Source of the DNA: Acidimicrobiia bacterium
GTDB lineage: Bacteria > Actinomycetota > Acidimicrobiia > IMCC26256 > JAGPDB01
Assembly (NCBI GenBank): GCA_018057765.1
Contig: JAGPDB010000013.1
Location: 1-49,286, forward strand
DNA length: 49,286 bases
Direction of reading: 5' to 3'
Below are positions 42,235 through 49,286 of the stretch, one piece after another. The stretch's first letter is position 1. Each line of letters begins with the position of its first letter. Under the pieces are notes generated by a model. The model saw only the letters and a list, made by a program, of their open reading frames with translations, ran no database searches and was not told the origin of the DNA. Made by a program: the position numbers and the translations under genes.

Positions 42235-42764
42235 ATGTATTAACGAAATTAGATCATTTTGGTGATAAGAAACTTACGATAAAGAGAACATCTTCAAGAG
42301 ATGCTTTCTGGTTCAGACTTTCAAAATTTGCTGATCATTCAGCTATTTGGATAGTTATAGGGATAATAAAATACTTATTTGATTGGAACCTTAGAAATTT
42401 TTTAATTTTTATAAGTGTTATGTTGATTGAATCAGGATTGACAAATGGTCCAATAAAATTCATATTTAGAAAAAAGCGCCCCTATGAAAATGAAAATAGT
42501 TTCCTTAAAGGCGAAAAATTACCTTACGGTATGAGGATGCCTATTACTTCATCTTTTCCATCGGGACATGCAACAAGTGCAATGTGTGCAACAATTGTTC
42601 TATGTTCAAATCTTAACTTACTTTATATTTGTCTTATACCTCTTGCATTATTAGTTGGCTATTCGAGAATATATACTCGAATGCATCATTTAAGTGATAT
42701 TCTTTTTGGTTTTCTACTAGGTATAATCTACGGTCTTATTGTTATCATTCTGTTTTTAAATTAA
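42231..42764 (+). CDS. PAP2-family membrane phosphatase
   Basis: The 177-aa protein carries the three PAP2 motifs: KFIFRKKRPYE, SSFPSGHATSA and SRIYTRMHHLSD, with transmembrane segments around them. It probably dephosphorylates a lipid or prenyl phosphate such as undecaprenyl pyrophosphate. The start at 42231 (ATGA overlap with the nuclease stop) is preferred over an in-frame upstream start within that gene. Its stop shares TTAA with the convergent 115-aa gene. Confidence 0.92.
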   Translation: MNVLTKLDHFGDKKLTIKRTSSRDAFWFRLSKFADHSAIWIVIGIIKYLFDWNLRNFLIFISVMLIESGLTNGPIKFIFRKKRPYENENSFLKGEKLPYGMRMPITSSFPSGHATSAMCATIVLCSNLNLLYICLIPLALLVGYSRIYTRMHHLSDILFGFLLGIIYGLIVIILFLN

Positions 42765-43108
42765 CGTCGTATTCTTTTTTCACCAGTCGCAATTGACCAT
42801 TCCGCAAATAACGGATCAAGCCATAAGTTATGAATACAATCATTTTCTTCCCAAATATATAAATGAATACTTGATGCGTTTTCTAAGAAATCAATTATTG
42901 CGTTAATTAGCTCGGACTCTGAGTTAGTCTCATTGATCGATTCAATCATTCGAGCAAACGGTTCATATGCCACTACACAACTATTACAATATATGCACGA
43001 TGAAACTCTAGGTTCGATCGTGGTAACAAATCTATTAAATAAATCAGAAGCAAAGTCATCACTCAAAATAATTTCTGCATGTGAAGAATCGAAAATCTTG
43101 ATTGTCAT
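42761..43108 (-). CDS. Hypothetical protein with CxxCxxC motif
   Basis: The 115-aa protein has no recognisable family. It has SSCIYCNSCVV with Cys at 38, 41 and 44, which could bind a metal. There is no signal or membrane segment. TATCCT lies 7 nt before the ATG, and no Shine-Dalgarno, so it is probably leaderless. It is convergent with the PAP2 gene and divergent from vanW. Confidence 0.65.
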   Translation of the reverse strand: MTIKIFDSSHAEIILSDDFASDLFNRFVTTIEPRVSSCIYCNSCVVAYEPFARMIESINETNSESELINAIIDFLENASSIHLYIWEENDCIHNLWLDPLFAEWSIATGEKRIRR

Positions 43109-43115
43109 GCTAGAT

Positions 43116-43121
43116 AGGATA
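43116..43121 (-). promoter_or_regulatory. Candidate -10 box for the CxxCxxC gene
   Basis: Minus strand TATCCT, 7 nt, ATG; no Shine-Dalgarno. Confidence 0.4.
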
Positions 43122-43159
43122 TCACTAACAAAATCAACAAAAGTGTATTATTACCTCAT

Positions 43160-43191
43160 TTGACACTTTTAGTTTATCGATTGGCTATAAT
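43160..43191 (+). promoter_or_regulatory. Candidate promoter of vanW
   Basis: A perfect TTGACA (43160-43165) and a perfect TATAAT (43186-43191) are separated by 20 bp, longer than the optimal 17. The transcript would start near 43198, about 20 nt before the GTG, and no Shine-Dalgarno is evident. Confidence 0.4.
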
Positions 43192-43217
43192 AGCTTAAAA
43201 TCAACTAGCGTTTCGGT

Positions 43218-45104
43218 GTGTCAACTCCTCCTCAAACAAAAAAAACTCAAAATATTAAGAATAATCAAGAGTTATTTGCAGAATCTGACATTGAACTACT
43301 CGAGATTGATATCCGCGAAGAAATATCTGTTGAAAATAATGTAAATAGCTCAAAAGAAAACAATGTAAAAGTATTTAAAAAATCTCATTATTATCTTAAA
43401 AATACATTGACAACACTTTTAATAATCATCACAATTCTAACTTTATTAATTTTCTCAGAGCAAGCGATTTTTGCATCTAAAATTTTGCCAGGAATAAAAA
43501 TAGGTAATACAAACTATGGCACAAAAACAAAAATAAGTTCAAGAAATCAATTAGATAAAGCAACAAAGAAGTATCTTGAATCCCCTATACAATTTCAAGT
43601 AGATGGGAAAACAATATCAATTTCGTCACAAGATTTTGATCTGACTTTCGAAAATACCAAAACAATCAACAAAGCATATAACTTCCAAAAAACGTATAGT
43701 CCAATACCATCAACTCAGAGTTTCTTTTCAAGACATACAGGGAATTCCAATGTGATACCAGTTTTTAATTACAATAAAGATAAATTTGGAGAATTAGTTC
43801 AGAATATATCAAACGAACTTTCCTCTGGTCGAGTAGATGCAGGTATAACGATAAAAGGTTTGAATGTTAAGGTACAAAAACCAGTGTCTGGCATAGGAAT
43901 ATCATCTTCTGAAATATCTAAAGAAATCTTAAATTCTGTTAAAAATTTGTCGACCAAAAAAATTGAATTAAAAAAGAAAAAAGTTGATGCAAAGATCACA
44001 TTAAAAGAAGCAAATTCAAAAGCTATAATTATTAAAGAGATTTTCTCAAAAAATTCTACAATTACTACACCAGCTGGAAATATTGTAACAATTACACCGG
44101 AGAAAATAGCAGCATCTTTAACAGTAATTCCAAATAAAAATAAATTAGATATAAACATAAACGAAACAATATTGCGTTCATTACTTAGTGAACAACTTGC
44201 TGGGGTAGAACTAGCCCCTATAGATGCTACTTTTGCAGTCAATGGGACATCTGTATCAGTAGTTGGCAGTCAAACAGGTAAAAAAATTGACTTGGAGACT
44301 TCTATTAAATCAATAATTAAAGGTAACCACAATATCAAGGTTTCTATTATCGAAAATGTTCCTTTACATGATACTCAATGGGCAAAAAATTTAAATATTA
44401 CAGAATTAGTTTCAACATTTACAACTAATTTTACACCCGGTCAAATACGTGTAAAGAATATTGCAAGAGCTGCCCAAGTAGTTAATAACACTGTAATTGA
44501 ACCAGGTAAGACTTTCTCGCTAAATCAAACACTTGGAAAAAGAACCGCAGAAAATGGATACTTTAAAGCACCTGTTTATTCTGGTGACGATGGTTTTACA
44601 GAAGATTTTGGTGGTGGTGCAAGCCAATTTTCAACAACAATGTTTAATGCAGGATGGATTGCAGGCTATAAAGATATACAACATGTTCCACACTCTATAT
44701 ATATTTCAAGATATCCAATGGGAAGAGAAGCGACATTAAATTATGGAACTATAGATCTTAGGATTCAAGATGATTATAAGTCAGGAATACTTGTTCGAAC
44801 ATATGTTGGAAATTCCTCAGTCACTGTATCTCTATACGGGAATAAAGAAGGAAGAGTTGTAAATCTAGAAGGTCCTAATATCGTTGCGCAAACTGAGATT
44901 GCTACACAATATACCGACGACCCGACTCTACCAGCTGGAAAAGAAATACAAATTGATAAAGGTTATCCTGGCATAACAGTTGAAAATATAAGAACTATTA
45001 TCAGACCCGGTTTACCTGACAAGATCGATAAGCTCAGATGGACCTACACAATGCTTCCTAACAAAGTCCGTAGAGGAACACAAGCTATCGCTCCTGTAAC
45101 CTAA
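43218..45104 (+). CDS. VanW-family cell-surface protein
   Basis: The 628-aa protein has a cytoplasmic acidic N-terminus, a transmembrane segment (about 62-84) and an extracellular part with two putative repeats of the peptidoglycan-binding type (about 90-380), then a VanW domain (about 400-545): PGKTFSLNQTLGKRT, FGGGASQFSTTMFNAGW and HSIYISRYPMGREATLNYG. The end (about 555-625) resembles a G5-like region. VanW proteins are found in many actinobacteria and near glycopeptide-resistance genes, but their exact function is unknown. GTG start. Confidence 0.85.
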   Translation: MSTPPQTKKTQNIKNNQELFAESDIELLEIDIREEISVENNVNSSKENNVKVFKKSHYYLKNTLTTLLIIITILTLLIFSEQAIFASKILPGIKIGNTNYGTKTKISSRNQLDKATKKYLESPIQFQVDGKTISISSQDFDLTFENTKTINKAYNFQKTYSPIPSTQSFFSRHTGNSNVIPVFNYNKDKFGELVQNISNELSSGRVDAGITIKGLNVKVQKPVSGIGISSSEISKEILNSVKNLSTKKIELKKKKVDAKITLKEANSKAIIIKEIFSKNSTITTPAGNIVTITPEKIAASLTVIPNKNKLDININETILRSLLSEQLAGVELAPIDATFAVNGTSVSVVGSQTGKKIDLETSIKSIIKGNHNIKVSIIENVPLHDTQWAKNLNITELVSTFTTNFTPGQIRVKNIARAAQVVNNTVIEPGKTFSLNQTLGKRTAENGYFKAPVYSGDDGFTEDFGGGASQFSTTMFNAGWIAGYKDIQHVPHSIYISRYPMGREATLNYGTIDLRIQDDYKSGILVRTYVGNSSVTVSLYGNKEGRVVNLEGPNIVAQTEIATQYTDDPTLPAGKEIQIDKGYPGITVENIRTIIRPGLPDKIDKLRWTYTMLPNKVRRGTQAIAPVT

Positions 45105-45115
45105 TATTCTTTAGA

Positions 45116-46366
45116 CTAATTATCTTTATCAGATTTACTATCTTTTGGTAACACAACAATTTCGTACTCACCTGTTTCTTCATCTTCTGTAAATACATAT
45201 CCACAAAGCTCTGCAAGGTATTGACGACCTTCATTTGGACCATTTAGTATTAACTCATCTTCGGCCCTAATTTTTAGGTGAGATTTTGGTCTATAGAAAT
45301 ATCGAGTATTGTGCTTTATCGCAAGTAGGAAAAAACCAGTTTCGATTTCTAATTTTACTTCGCCTAATGTCTTTCCAACAAGGACTGAGTCCTTTGCAAC
45401 TGGCATACGGATGACTACCTCATCGCTTTCGGTTAAATATGCTTTTAGTACAGGGTGAATCTCCTCTTGTGTATCAATCAACCAAACCAATTGTTGTGCC
45501 GCATCTCCAATCTCTTCTGCTGCACCACCCAAACGCAAAAGACCACGCAATTGAGAAGGATCGACCATTTCAGCCGCTGCACGCAAGATCCATACTTCTA
45601 AATGATCACGCATCTCATCAATTCGATCTTCTAAATGGTTTACTTCAGCTGCCAAAGACCTGTCGTTTAACAATAATGCACTATATGCTAAACCAACACA
45701 AACCTCGGAAAGATTTTTCATTTCTACTAAAACATCAACGGCTCTATCTAGATCAGATATTATACCTTGATCGTTTTCTACAATAGGTTTATAAACTGGC
45801 GCACCTGCAAGATTACGTAGACCCGAAATCCCATCTGGTGATCCACGAAGTATCAAAATATCATCAGGAAGCAAAATTTGGTCACCGTCCGGATCAATAA
45901 TCCAATTTGATTGTCTTTTAATAGCAACAACACGCATCGAATATTCTGTAGGCAATTCTAAAGATTCGAGACTTTGATGGGCCATAGGTGAGGTCTCACG
46001 AATACGCATTCTGTGAGAAACTTCTTGTGCAGATGCTAGATCATTTAATAGAGCTGCGGGTATACCTAATTTATGGACAACTATTCTGGCTATTTCTGTA
46101 GCCGCATACCCCATGCGTTCAATAGATGTCATTACAAGCAATACAGAGCTCATCTGGCTCGCATCTCTTACATTTCTAGCAGCTAATATACAAACTTCGC
46201 GCATTTCATGCACTCTCATATATAGATCTGTCTCTAGCTCAAACACTTCCTCTGCCATCTCCTCATCATTAAAAAACAATGCCGCATATGCGAGGTCAAT
46301 CATTAGTTCAGAATGATCTTTAGCTTCTGCGAGCATTGCCCGAAGATTCCTCGGTGTCGATTCCAT
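45116..46366 (-). CDS. PhoU/TrkA-C protein, two repeats
   Basis: The 416-aa protein is an internal duplication: PhoU-like helical domain (about 1-115), TrkA-C domain (about 125-200, MRVVAIKRQSNWIIDPDGDQ and LRGSPDG), PhoU-like (about 215-310), TrkA-C (about 320-400, VLVGKTLGEVKLEIETG and LILNGPNEG). TrkA-C domains bind nucleotide or ions and regulate cation channels; PhoU is a metal-binding helical domain. It lies just downstream of the MgtE-like transporter, so it probably regulates it. AAAGGAGAA precedes the ATG. Confidence 0.85.
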   Translation of the reverse strand: MESTPRNLRAMLAEAKDHSELMIDLAYAALFFNDEEMAEEVFELETDLYMRVHEMREVCILAARNVRDASQMSSVLLVMTSIERMGYAATEIARIVVHKLGIPAALLNDLASAQEVSHRMRIRETSPMAHQSLESLELPTEYSMRVVAIKRQSNWIIDPDGDQILLPDDILILRGSPDGISGLRNLAGAPVYKPIVENDQGIISDLDRAVDVLVEMKNLSEVCVGLAYSALLLNDRSLAAEVNHLEDRIDEMRDHLEVWILRAAAEMVDPSQLRGLLRLGGAAEEIGDAAQQLVWLIDTQEEIHPVLKAYLTESDEVVIRMPVAKDSVLVGKTLGEVKLEIETGFFLLAIKHNTRYFYRPKSHLKIRAEDELILNGPNEGRQYLAELCGYVFTEDEETGEYEIVVLPKDSKSDKDN

Positions 46367-46421
46367 TTGTTTCTCCTTTATTTGGTAATTCTATAGTGTT
46401 TACTAATTTTTATTTCTAAAC

Positions 46422-47660
46422 TCATATCGGTAATAGCGAAATTACCGACATAAGGACAACCGCTCCTATTAAATCTGACATGGATGTGACTGAAGGTACT
46501 GCAATATTATCGGGATCAAAACCAAAACGGTATGTTAATGTTGCACTTAAATAACCTACAAAATTAGAGAAAGTTGTCGCAATAAATCCAGCAACTAAAG
46601 ATATGGTAATTATATAAAACCATCCAGGTCCTGACAGATGTCCAAAAATAGAAAATATGGCACAAAAGATACCCAACATTGTAAATATTGGAATAGTGAG
46701 TAGATATGAAACCGTTATATCTTCGCTTACATTAGAAAATTTAAATTTATTCGCATCAACAAAACCTAAATGTAGTTTAGTAGCTACACGCGCAGATAAT
46801 ATTGAACCTATTGCGCCGTTGATACTAAGCATTGGAGGGAGTAGCACTAGTAGTATAGGAAATTTATCGAATGAAGATATTTTAGATTGTATAGCCAAGC
46901 CAGCTAAAATAGATACCGACCCTCCAATAATTAAAACTGGTAGAGATTCTCTAACTATACGTTTTACTAATTCAATGTTTGACCATATTCCCATAATAAT
47001 AGTTAGTACTGAAATTACGAAAACAATAATACCTAGAGTCATAATCACAAAACTATTTGGGAGCAATAAAGAAGCTATAAGCAAGGATGGTATTGTGACG
47101 CTATCACCTATTGCCGTGATTAGAGGAGCAGCCACATTATCTAAATCCCAGTTTCTTCTAACGCATAACTTGCTCAAAAATATGGTGCATAATAGAACGA
47201 TTGCAGTAGGAACTATCCCGCCTATTACTGAAATTATAAAGAACTCTAGTATTGATATTGAATTTGTTACATCAAAACTTATTGCTACAAATTTTGCTAC
47301 AACAGCTAATAACATGGAGGCTGAGAGAGAAAGCAGTATTGATGCATAAATATTGGCTCCGACAGTCGTTGATTTTTTTATAGAGAATCTATACTCACCT
47401 AATTGTGCAATAGTATTTAATCTTGATGCTAAAGCACCGTAAATATTTCCCCGCAATCCAACAGCGGCAGGGACTAATAGTATTAAACCTGGAAGTTCAA
47501 TAAGTTTATTAGTATAAGAACCTAAAACTATACCAGCAAGCAAACCAGCAATAGTTCCAATTATTAATGCGACCATGCCAAGTCTTACTCCTACAGGATC
47601 CGTCCTTAAGAGTGAAGTAGATTTTAATAAAATTTTCTTCGTTGAATTGCTTAGTTTCAT
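46422..47660 (-). CDS. MgtE/SLC41-type divalent cation transporter
   Basis: The 412-aa membrane protein consists of two MgtE-type transmembrane units (SLC41 layout) and no cytoplasmic CBS domain: GLILLVPAAVGLRGNIYGAL in the first half and ILLVLLPPMLSINGAIGSIL in the second, each the conserved helix of MgtE that lines the Mg2+ path. TAGCCT lies 8 nt before the ATG and there is no Shine-Dalgarno. It is followed after 55 bp by the PhoU/TrkA-C gene, which probably senses Mg2+ or nucleotide. Confidence 0.88.
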   Translation of the reverse strand: MKLSNSTKKILLKSTSLLRTDPVGVRLGMVALIIGTIAGLLAGIVLGSYTNKLIELPGLILLVPAAVGLRGNIYGALASRLNTIAQLGEYRFSIKKSTTVGANIYASILLSLSASMLLAVVAKFVAISFDVTNSISILEFFIISVIGGIVPTAIVLLCTIFLSKLCVRRNWDLDNVAAPLITAIGDSVTIPSLLIASLLLPNSFVIMTLGIIVFVISVLTIIMGIWSNIELVKRIVRESLPVLIIGGSVSILAGLAIQSKISSFDKFPILLVLLPPMLSINGAIGSILSARVATKLHLGFVDANKFKFSNVSEDITVSYLLTIPIFTMLGIFCAIFSIFGHLSGPGWFYIITISLVAGFIATTFSNFVGYLSATLTYRFGFDPDNIAVPSVTSMSDLIGAVVLMSVISLLPI

Positions 47661-47668
47661 TTACTAAT

Positions 47669-47674
47669 AGGCTA
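47669..47674 (-). promoter_or_regulatory. Candidate -10 box for the MgtE-like gene
   Basis: Minus strand TAGCCT, 8 nt, ATG; no Shine-Dalgarno. It lies in the 78-bp gap after the NifU-N-like gene. Confidence 0.3.
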
Positions 47675-47738
47675 ATCGTTGTAGTTAGATAAAAATGGAT
47701 ATTGTCTCTTAGGAACCAATTTGGCAGTTAAATATAAA

Positions 47739-48062
47739 TTAATTTTGTGTTTTAGGAGCACAACCTGCATCTTCTCCATAATATAAGAATAGTTTCTCCA
47801 TTAAAGATGTAAGTTTTTTATCATTTTCTATAAAAAAATCTTCTTTTGCTTTAATGGTTACGACATTTGAATAAATTGAAACACTATTTGCTCCTAATTG
47901 CAATATAGCTTTAGCCAATACATATGCTTGAGAAATGTCTTGACTCGCTTGTTCAATTGTTGTGAATGTGAAATTCTCCGTGCCAGTCAATGCACGGTCT
48001 AAGACAAAAGTCTTTGAATCTTTTGAACTTACAGTTGTACTTACAGTTATCAGTTGTCCCAT
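47739..48062 (-). CDS. NifU N-terminal-like (Nfu-N) domain protein
   Basis: The 107-aa protein resembles the Nfu/NifU N-terminal scaffold domain: TENFTFTTIEQASQDISQAY and LAKAILQLGANSVSIYSN with VVTIKAKEDFF, where Nfu-N has a GVxxVFxxxDFITV motif. It lacks the CxxC cluster-binding domain of full-length NifU. It may have a role in Fe-S protein or another scaffold function; assignment is tentative. It lies 6 bp after rnhB. Confidence 0.5.
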   Translation of the reverse strand: MGQLITVSTTVSSKDSKTFVLDRALTGTENFTFTTIEQASQDISQAYVLAKAILQLGANSVSIYSNVVTIKAKEDFFIENDKKLTSLMEKLFLYYGEDAGCAPKTQN

Positions 48063-48068
48063 GACATA

Positions 48069-48746
48069 TTAGAATAGCGCGTTTTCATTCCATCTTTTGA
48101 AATCTTCGCGGTTTTCTCCAAATATATCCCAAGAAATTCTATGAATTGGTGTCGCACCATGCTTTTTCAACGCTTCTTTGTGTATGGGGGCTGGATATCC
48201 TTTATTCTTCTCAAAAAAATAACCCTTATATTTTCCTGCTATTTCATTACTAGACATATATCTATCACGATGGACTTTCGCAATTATTGATGAACATGCA
48301 ATAGCATGTGAAAAATTGTCGCCTTTAATGATCAATTCGGTTTTAATATCACCTCTTTCTAAGAAATCTATATTGCCATCAAGTAGAACAACATCTATAT
48401 GTCCAATTATTTCTTCAAGATTTTTTATTGTCCTATGAGCACATAATTTTAAAGACTGACTCATCCCGAATTCATCAATTTCATTATTGCTAACTGTACC
48501 AATTGCTATACCAACTGCCCAATGTGAAATTATTGGAACTAATAATTCACGCTTCTTTTGTGAGATTTTTTTAGAATCTCGAACCCCAGGTATTGTCCCT
48601 TCACCAGGTATGACTGCAGCCATTACTAATGGACCCGCCCATGACCCTCTTCCAACTTCGTCCATACCTGCAACTATTTGTGAATTCTTTATATAAGCAT
48701 ATTCAATATCATTCGTAGGGTATTTTGGAATTTCTACATTATACAT
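48069..48746 (-). CDS. rnhB: Ribonuclease HII
   Basis: RNase HII removes ribonucleotides and primers from RNA-DNA hybrids. The 225-aa protein has AGMDEVGRGSWAGPLVMAAV with the catalytic Asp29-Glu30, VLLDGNIDF with a third acidic residue, and SIIAKVHRDRYM with the fourth-acid helix. Standard length. It starts 7 bp after the gpsA stop, and the NifU-N-like gene follows after 6 bp. Confidence 0.96.
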   Translation of the reverse strand: MYNVEIPKYPTNDIEYAYIKNSQIVAGMDEVGRGSWAGPLVMAAVIPGEGTIPGVRDSKKISQKKRELLVPIISHWAVGIAIGTVSNNEIDEFGMSQSLKLCAHRTIKNLEEIIGHIDVVLLDGNIDFLERGDIKTELIIKGDNFSHAIACSSIIAKVHRDRYMSSNEIAGKYKGYFFEKNKGYPAPIHKEALKKHGATPIHRISWDIFGENREDFKRWNENALF

Positions 48747-48753
48747 TTGTATT

Positions 48754-49286
48754 TTATTCTACAGTCGCAGGTCGAGTCATCAGAGCTGCAACTGCTTTTT
48801 CTGTAACTTTTCCTTCATTGATAACTTTTTCGATCGCATCAACTATTGGCATTGAAACACCAAAGGAATTTGCAAGTTCAGATAAAGATTTTGCTGAATT
48901 AACACCTTCGGCAACATGATTTGATTTTTTTAATATTTCATCTAATGTATTGCCTTGACCCAACATAAAACCAACAGTTCTATTTCTAGAAAGATCGCTT
49001 GAACATGTTGCTATTAGATCCCCTATGCCAGCTAAACCTGAGAATGTTTCTGACTTTCCACCTAGTGCTGAACCTAATCTTTTGATTTCTGCTAAACCCC
49101 TTGTAATAACTAGTGCCTTTGCATTATCCCCATACTCTGCTCCAGCGCCAATACCGACTGCAATAGCTATAACATTTTTTGCAATTCCAGATATCTCACA
49201 ACCGATAATATCATCTGAGGTATAAACTCTAAATTTTTCTGATACCAATTTTTTCTGGGTATTTTGTTCCATAACTTTATTTTTCG
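48754..49286 (-). CDS. gpsA: Glycerol-3-phosphate dehydrogenase (NAD(P)+), C-terminal part, cut by the window end
   Basis: GpsA reduces dihydroxyacetone phosphate to glycerol-3-phosphate for phospholipid synthesis. The visible about 177 residues form the C-terminal substrate-binding domain: FRVYTSDDIIGCEISGIAKN with the conserved Lys, VIAIAVGIGAGAEYGDNAKA, FSGLAGIGDLIATCSSDLSR and NRTVG, all strongly GpsA-like. The reading frame is open up to the end of the window, so the internal ATG at 49272 is not the real start and the N-terminal Rossmann domain lies outside. Gene order gpsA-rnhB is packed with a 7-bp gap. Confidence 0.93.
   Translation of the reverse strand, partial: KNKVMEQNTQKKLVSEKFRVYTSDDIIGCEISGIAKNVIAIAVGIGAGAEYGDNAKALVITRGLAEIKRLGSALGGKSETFSGLAGIGDLIATCSSDLSRNRTVGFMLGQGNTLDEILKKSNHVAEGVNSAKSLSELANSFGVSMPIVDAIEKVINEGKVTEKAVAALMTRPATVE

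Noticed and set aside
49272-49272. ATG at 49272 as gpsA start
   Set aside because: The reading frame is open to the window end and the Rossmann domain is missing, so it is an internal Met of a gene that continues outside.

Overview
The window looks like a chromosomal segment of a genome-streamlined, AT-rich actinobacterium. I infer this from the gene order on the minus strand (recG, rsmD, coaD, a SepIVA-type coiled-coil protein, the DUF177/YceD gene, rpmF, plsX, rnc, fpg, smc, ftsY, ffh, rpsP), which is an actinobacterial arrangement, together with a GTP-type PEP carboxykinase, VanW, a SHOCT-tailed PH protein and many apparently leaderless genes. The low GC, very short intergenic gaps and overlapping convergent stop codons suggest a small marine lineage (Acidimicrobiia/Actinomarinales-like), but the taxonomic guess is inference only. 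No mobile element, CRISPR array, tRNA or rRNA was recognised, and no gene-free stretch exceeds 300 bases.

Layout. 1-18400: a mostly minus-strand housekeeping block for protein targeting (ffh, ftsY), chromosome organisation (smc), DNA repair (fpg, recG), RNA processing and ribosome genes (rnc, rsmD, rpmF, rpsP), phospholipid and CoA synthesis (plsX, coaD), a divisome-type protein and an MscS channel. Two plus-strand genes are inserted in it: a large kinase-fold protein with SelO-like motifs between ftsY and ffh, and an unknown 263-aa protein between rsmD and recG. 18400-20930: a cold-shock-like OB protein, GTP-dependent PEP carboxykinase and a stand-alone Lrp-type ligand-binding (RAM) domain. 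20930-28460 (minus): threonine deaminase with its RidA partner, then a Ddl-like ATP-grasp ligase, a membrane-anchored MurF-like ligase and an alpha/beta hydrolase tightly packed together, followed by two small membrane proteins, peptide deformylase and a double-ACT protein. 28500-36250: a UvrD-like helicase, an orphan sigma-region-4 protein, a thermonuclease, a lipoprotein, purK and xth, an unknown 170-aa protein and a PAS protein with a degenerate SpoIIE-type phosphatase domain. 36250-49286: etfBA, a GAF-PAS-GGDEF-EAL protein, a second alpha/beta hydrolase, a Cas4-like RecB-family nuclease, a PAP2 phosphatase, VanW, a PhoU/TrkA-C protein paired with an MgtE/SLC41 transporter, a NifU-N-like protein, rnhB and the 3' part of gpsA.

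The strongest unexplained signals are these. (1) Across the window, genes that lack a Shine-Dalgarno sequence carry a TAnnnT -10 box 6-8 nt before the start codon, which indicates widespread leaderless transcription; in one case (recG and the cold-shock-like gene) a single 7-bp sequence would serve as -10 for both strands. (2) The SelO-like protein between the two SRP GTPase genes. (3) The MurF-like/Ddl-like/hydrolase trio, which could be a dedicated amide-ligase system rather than the standard peptidoglycan enzymes. (4) A PAS protein whose phosphatase domain has lost its metal ligands. (5) An orphan sigma-region-4 protein.
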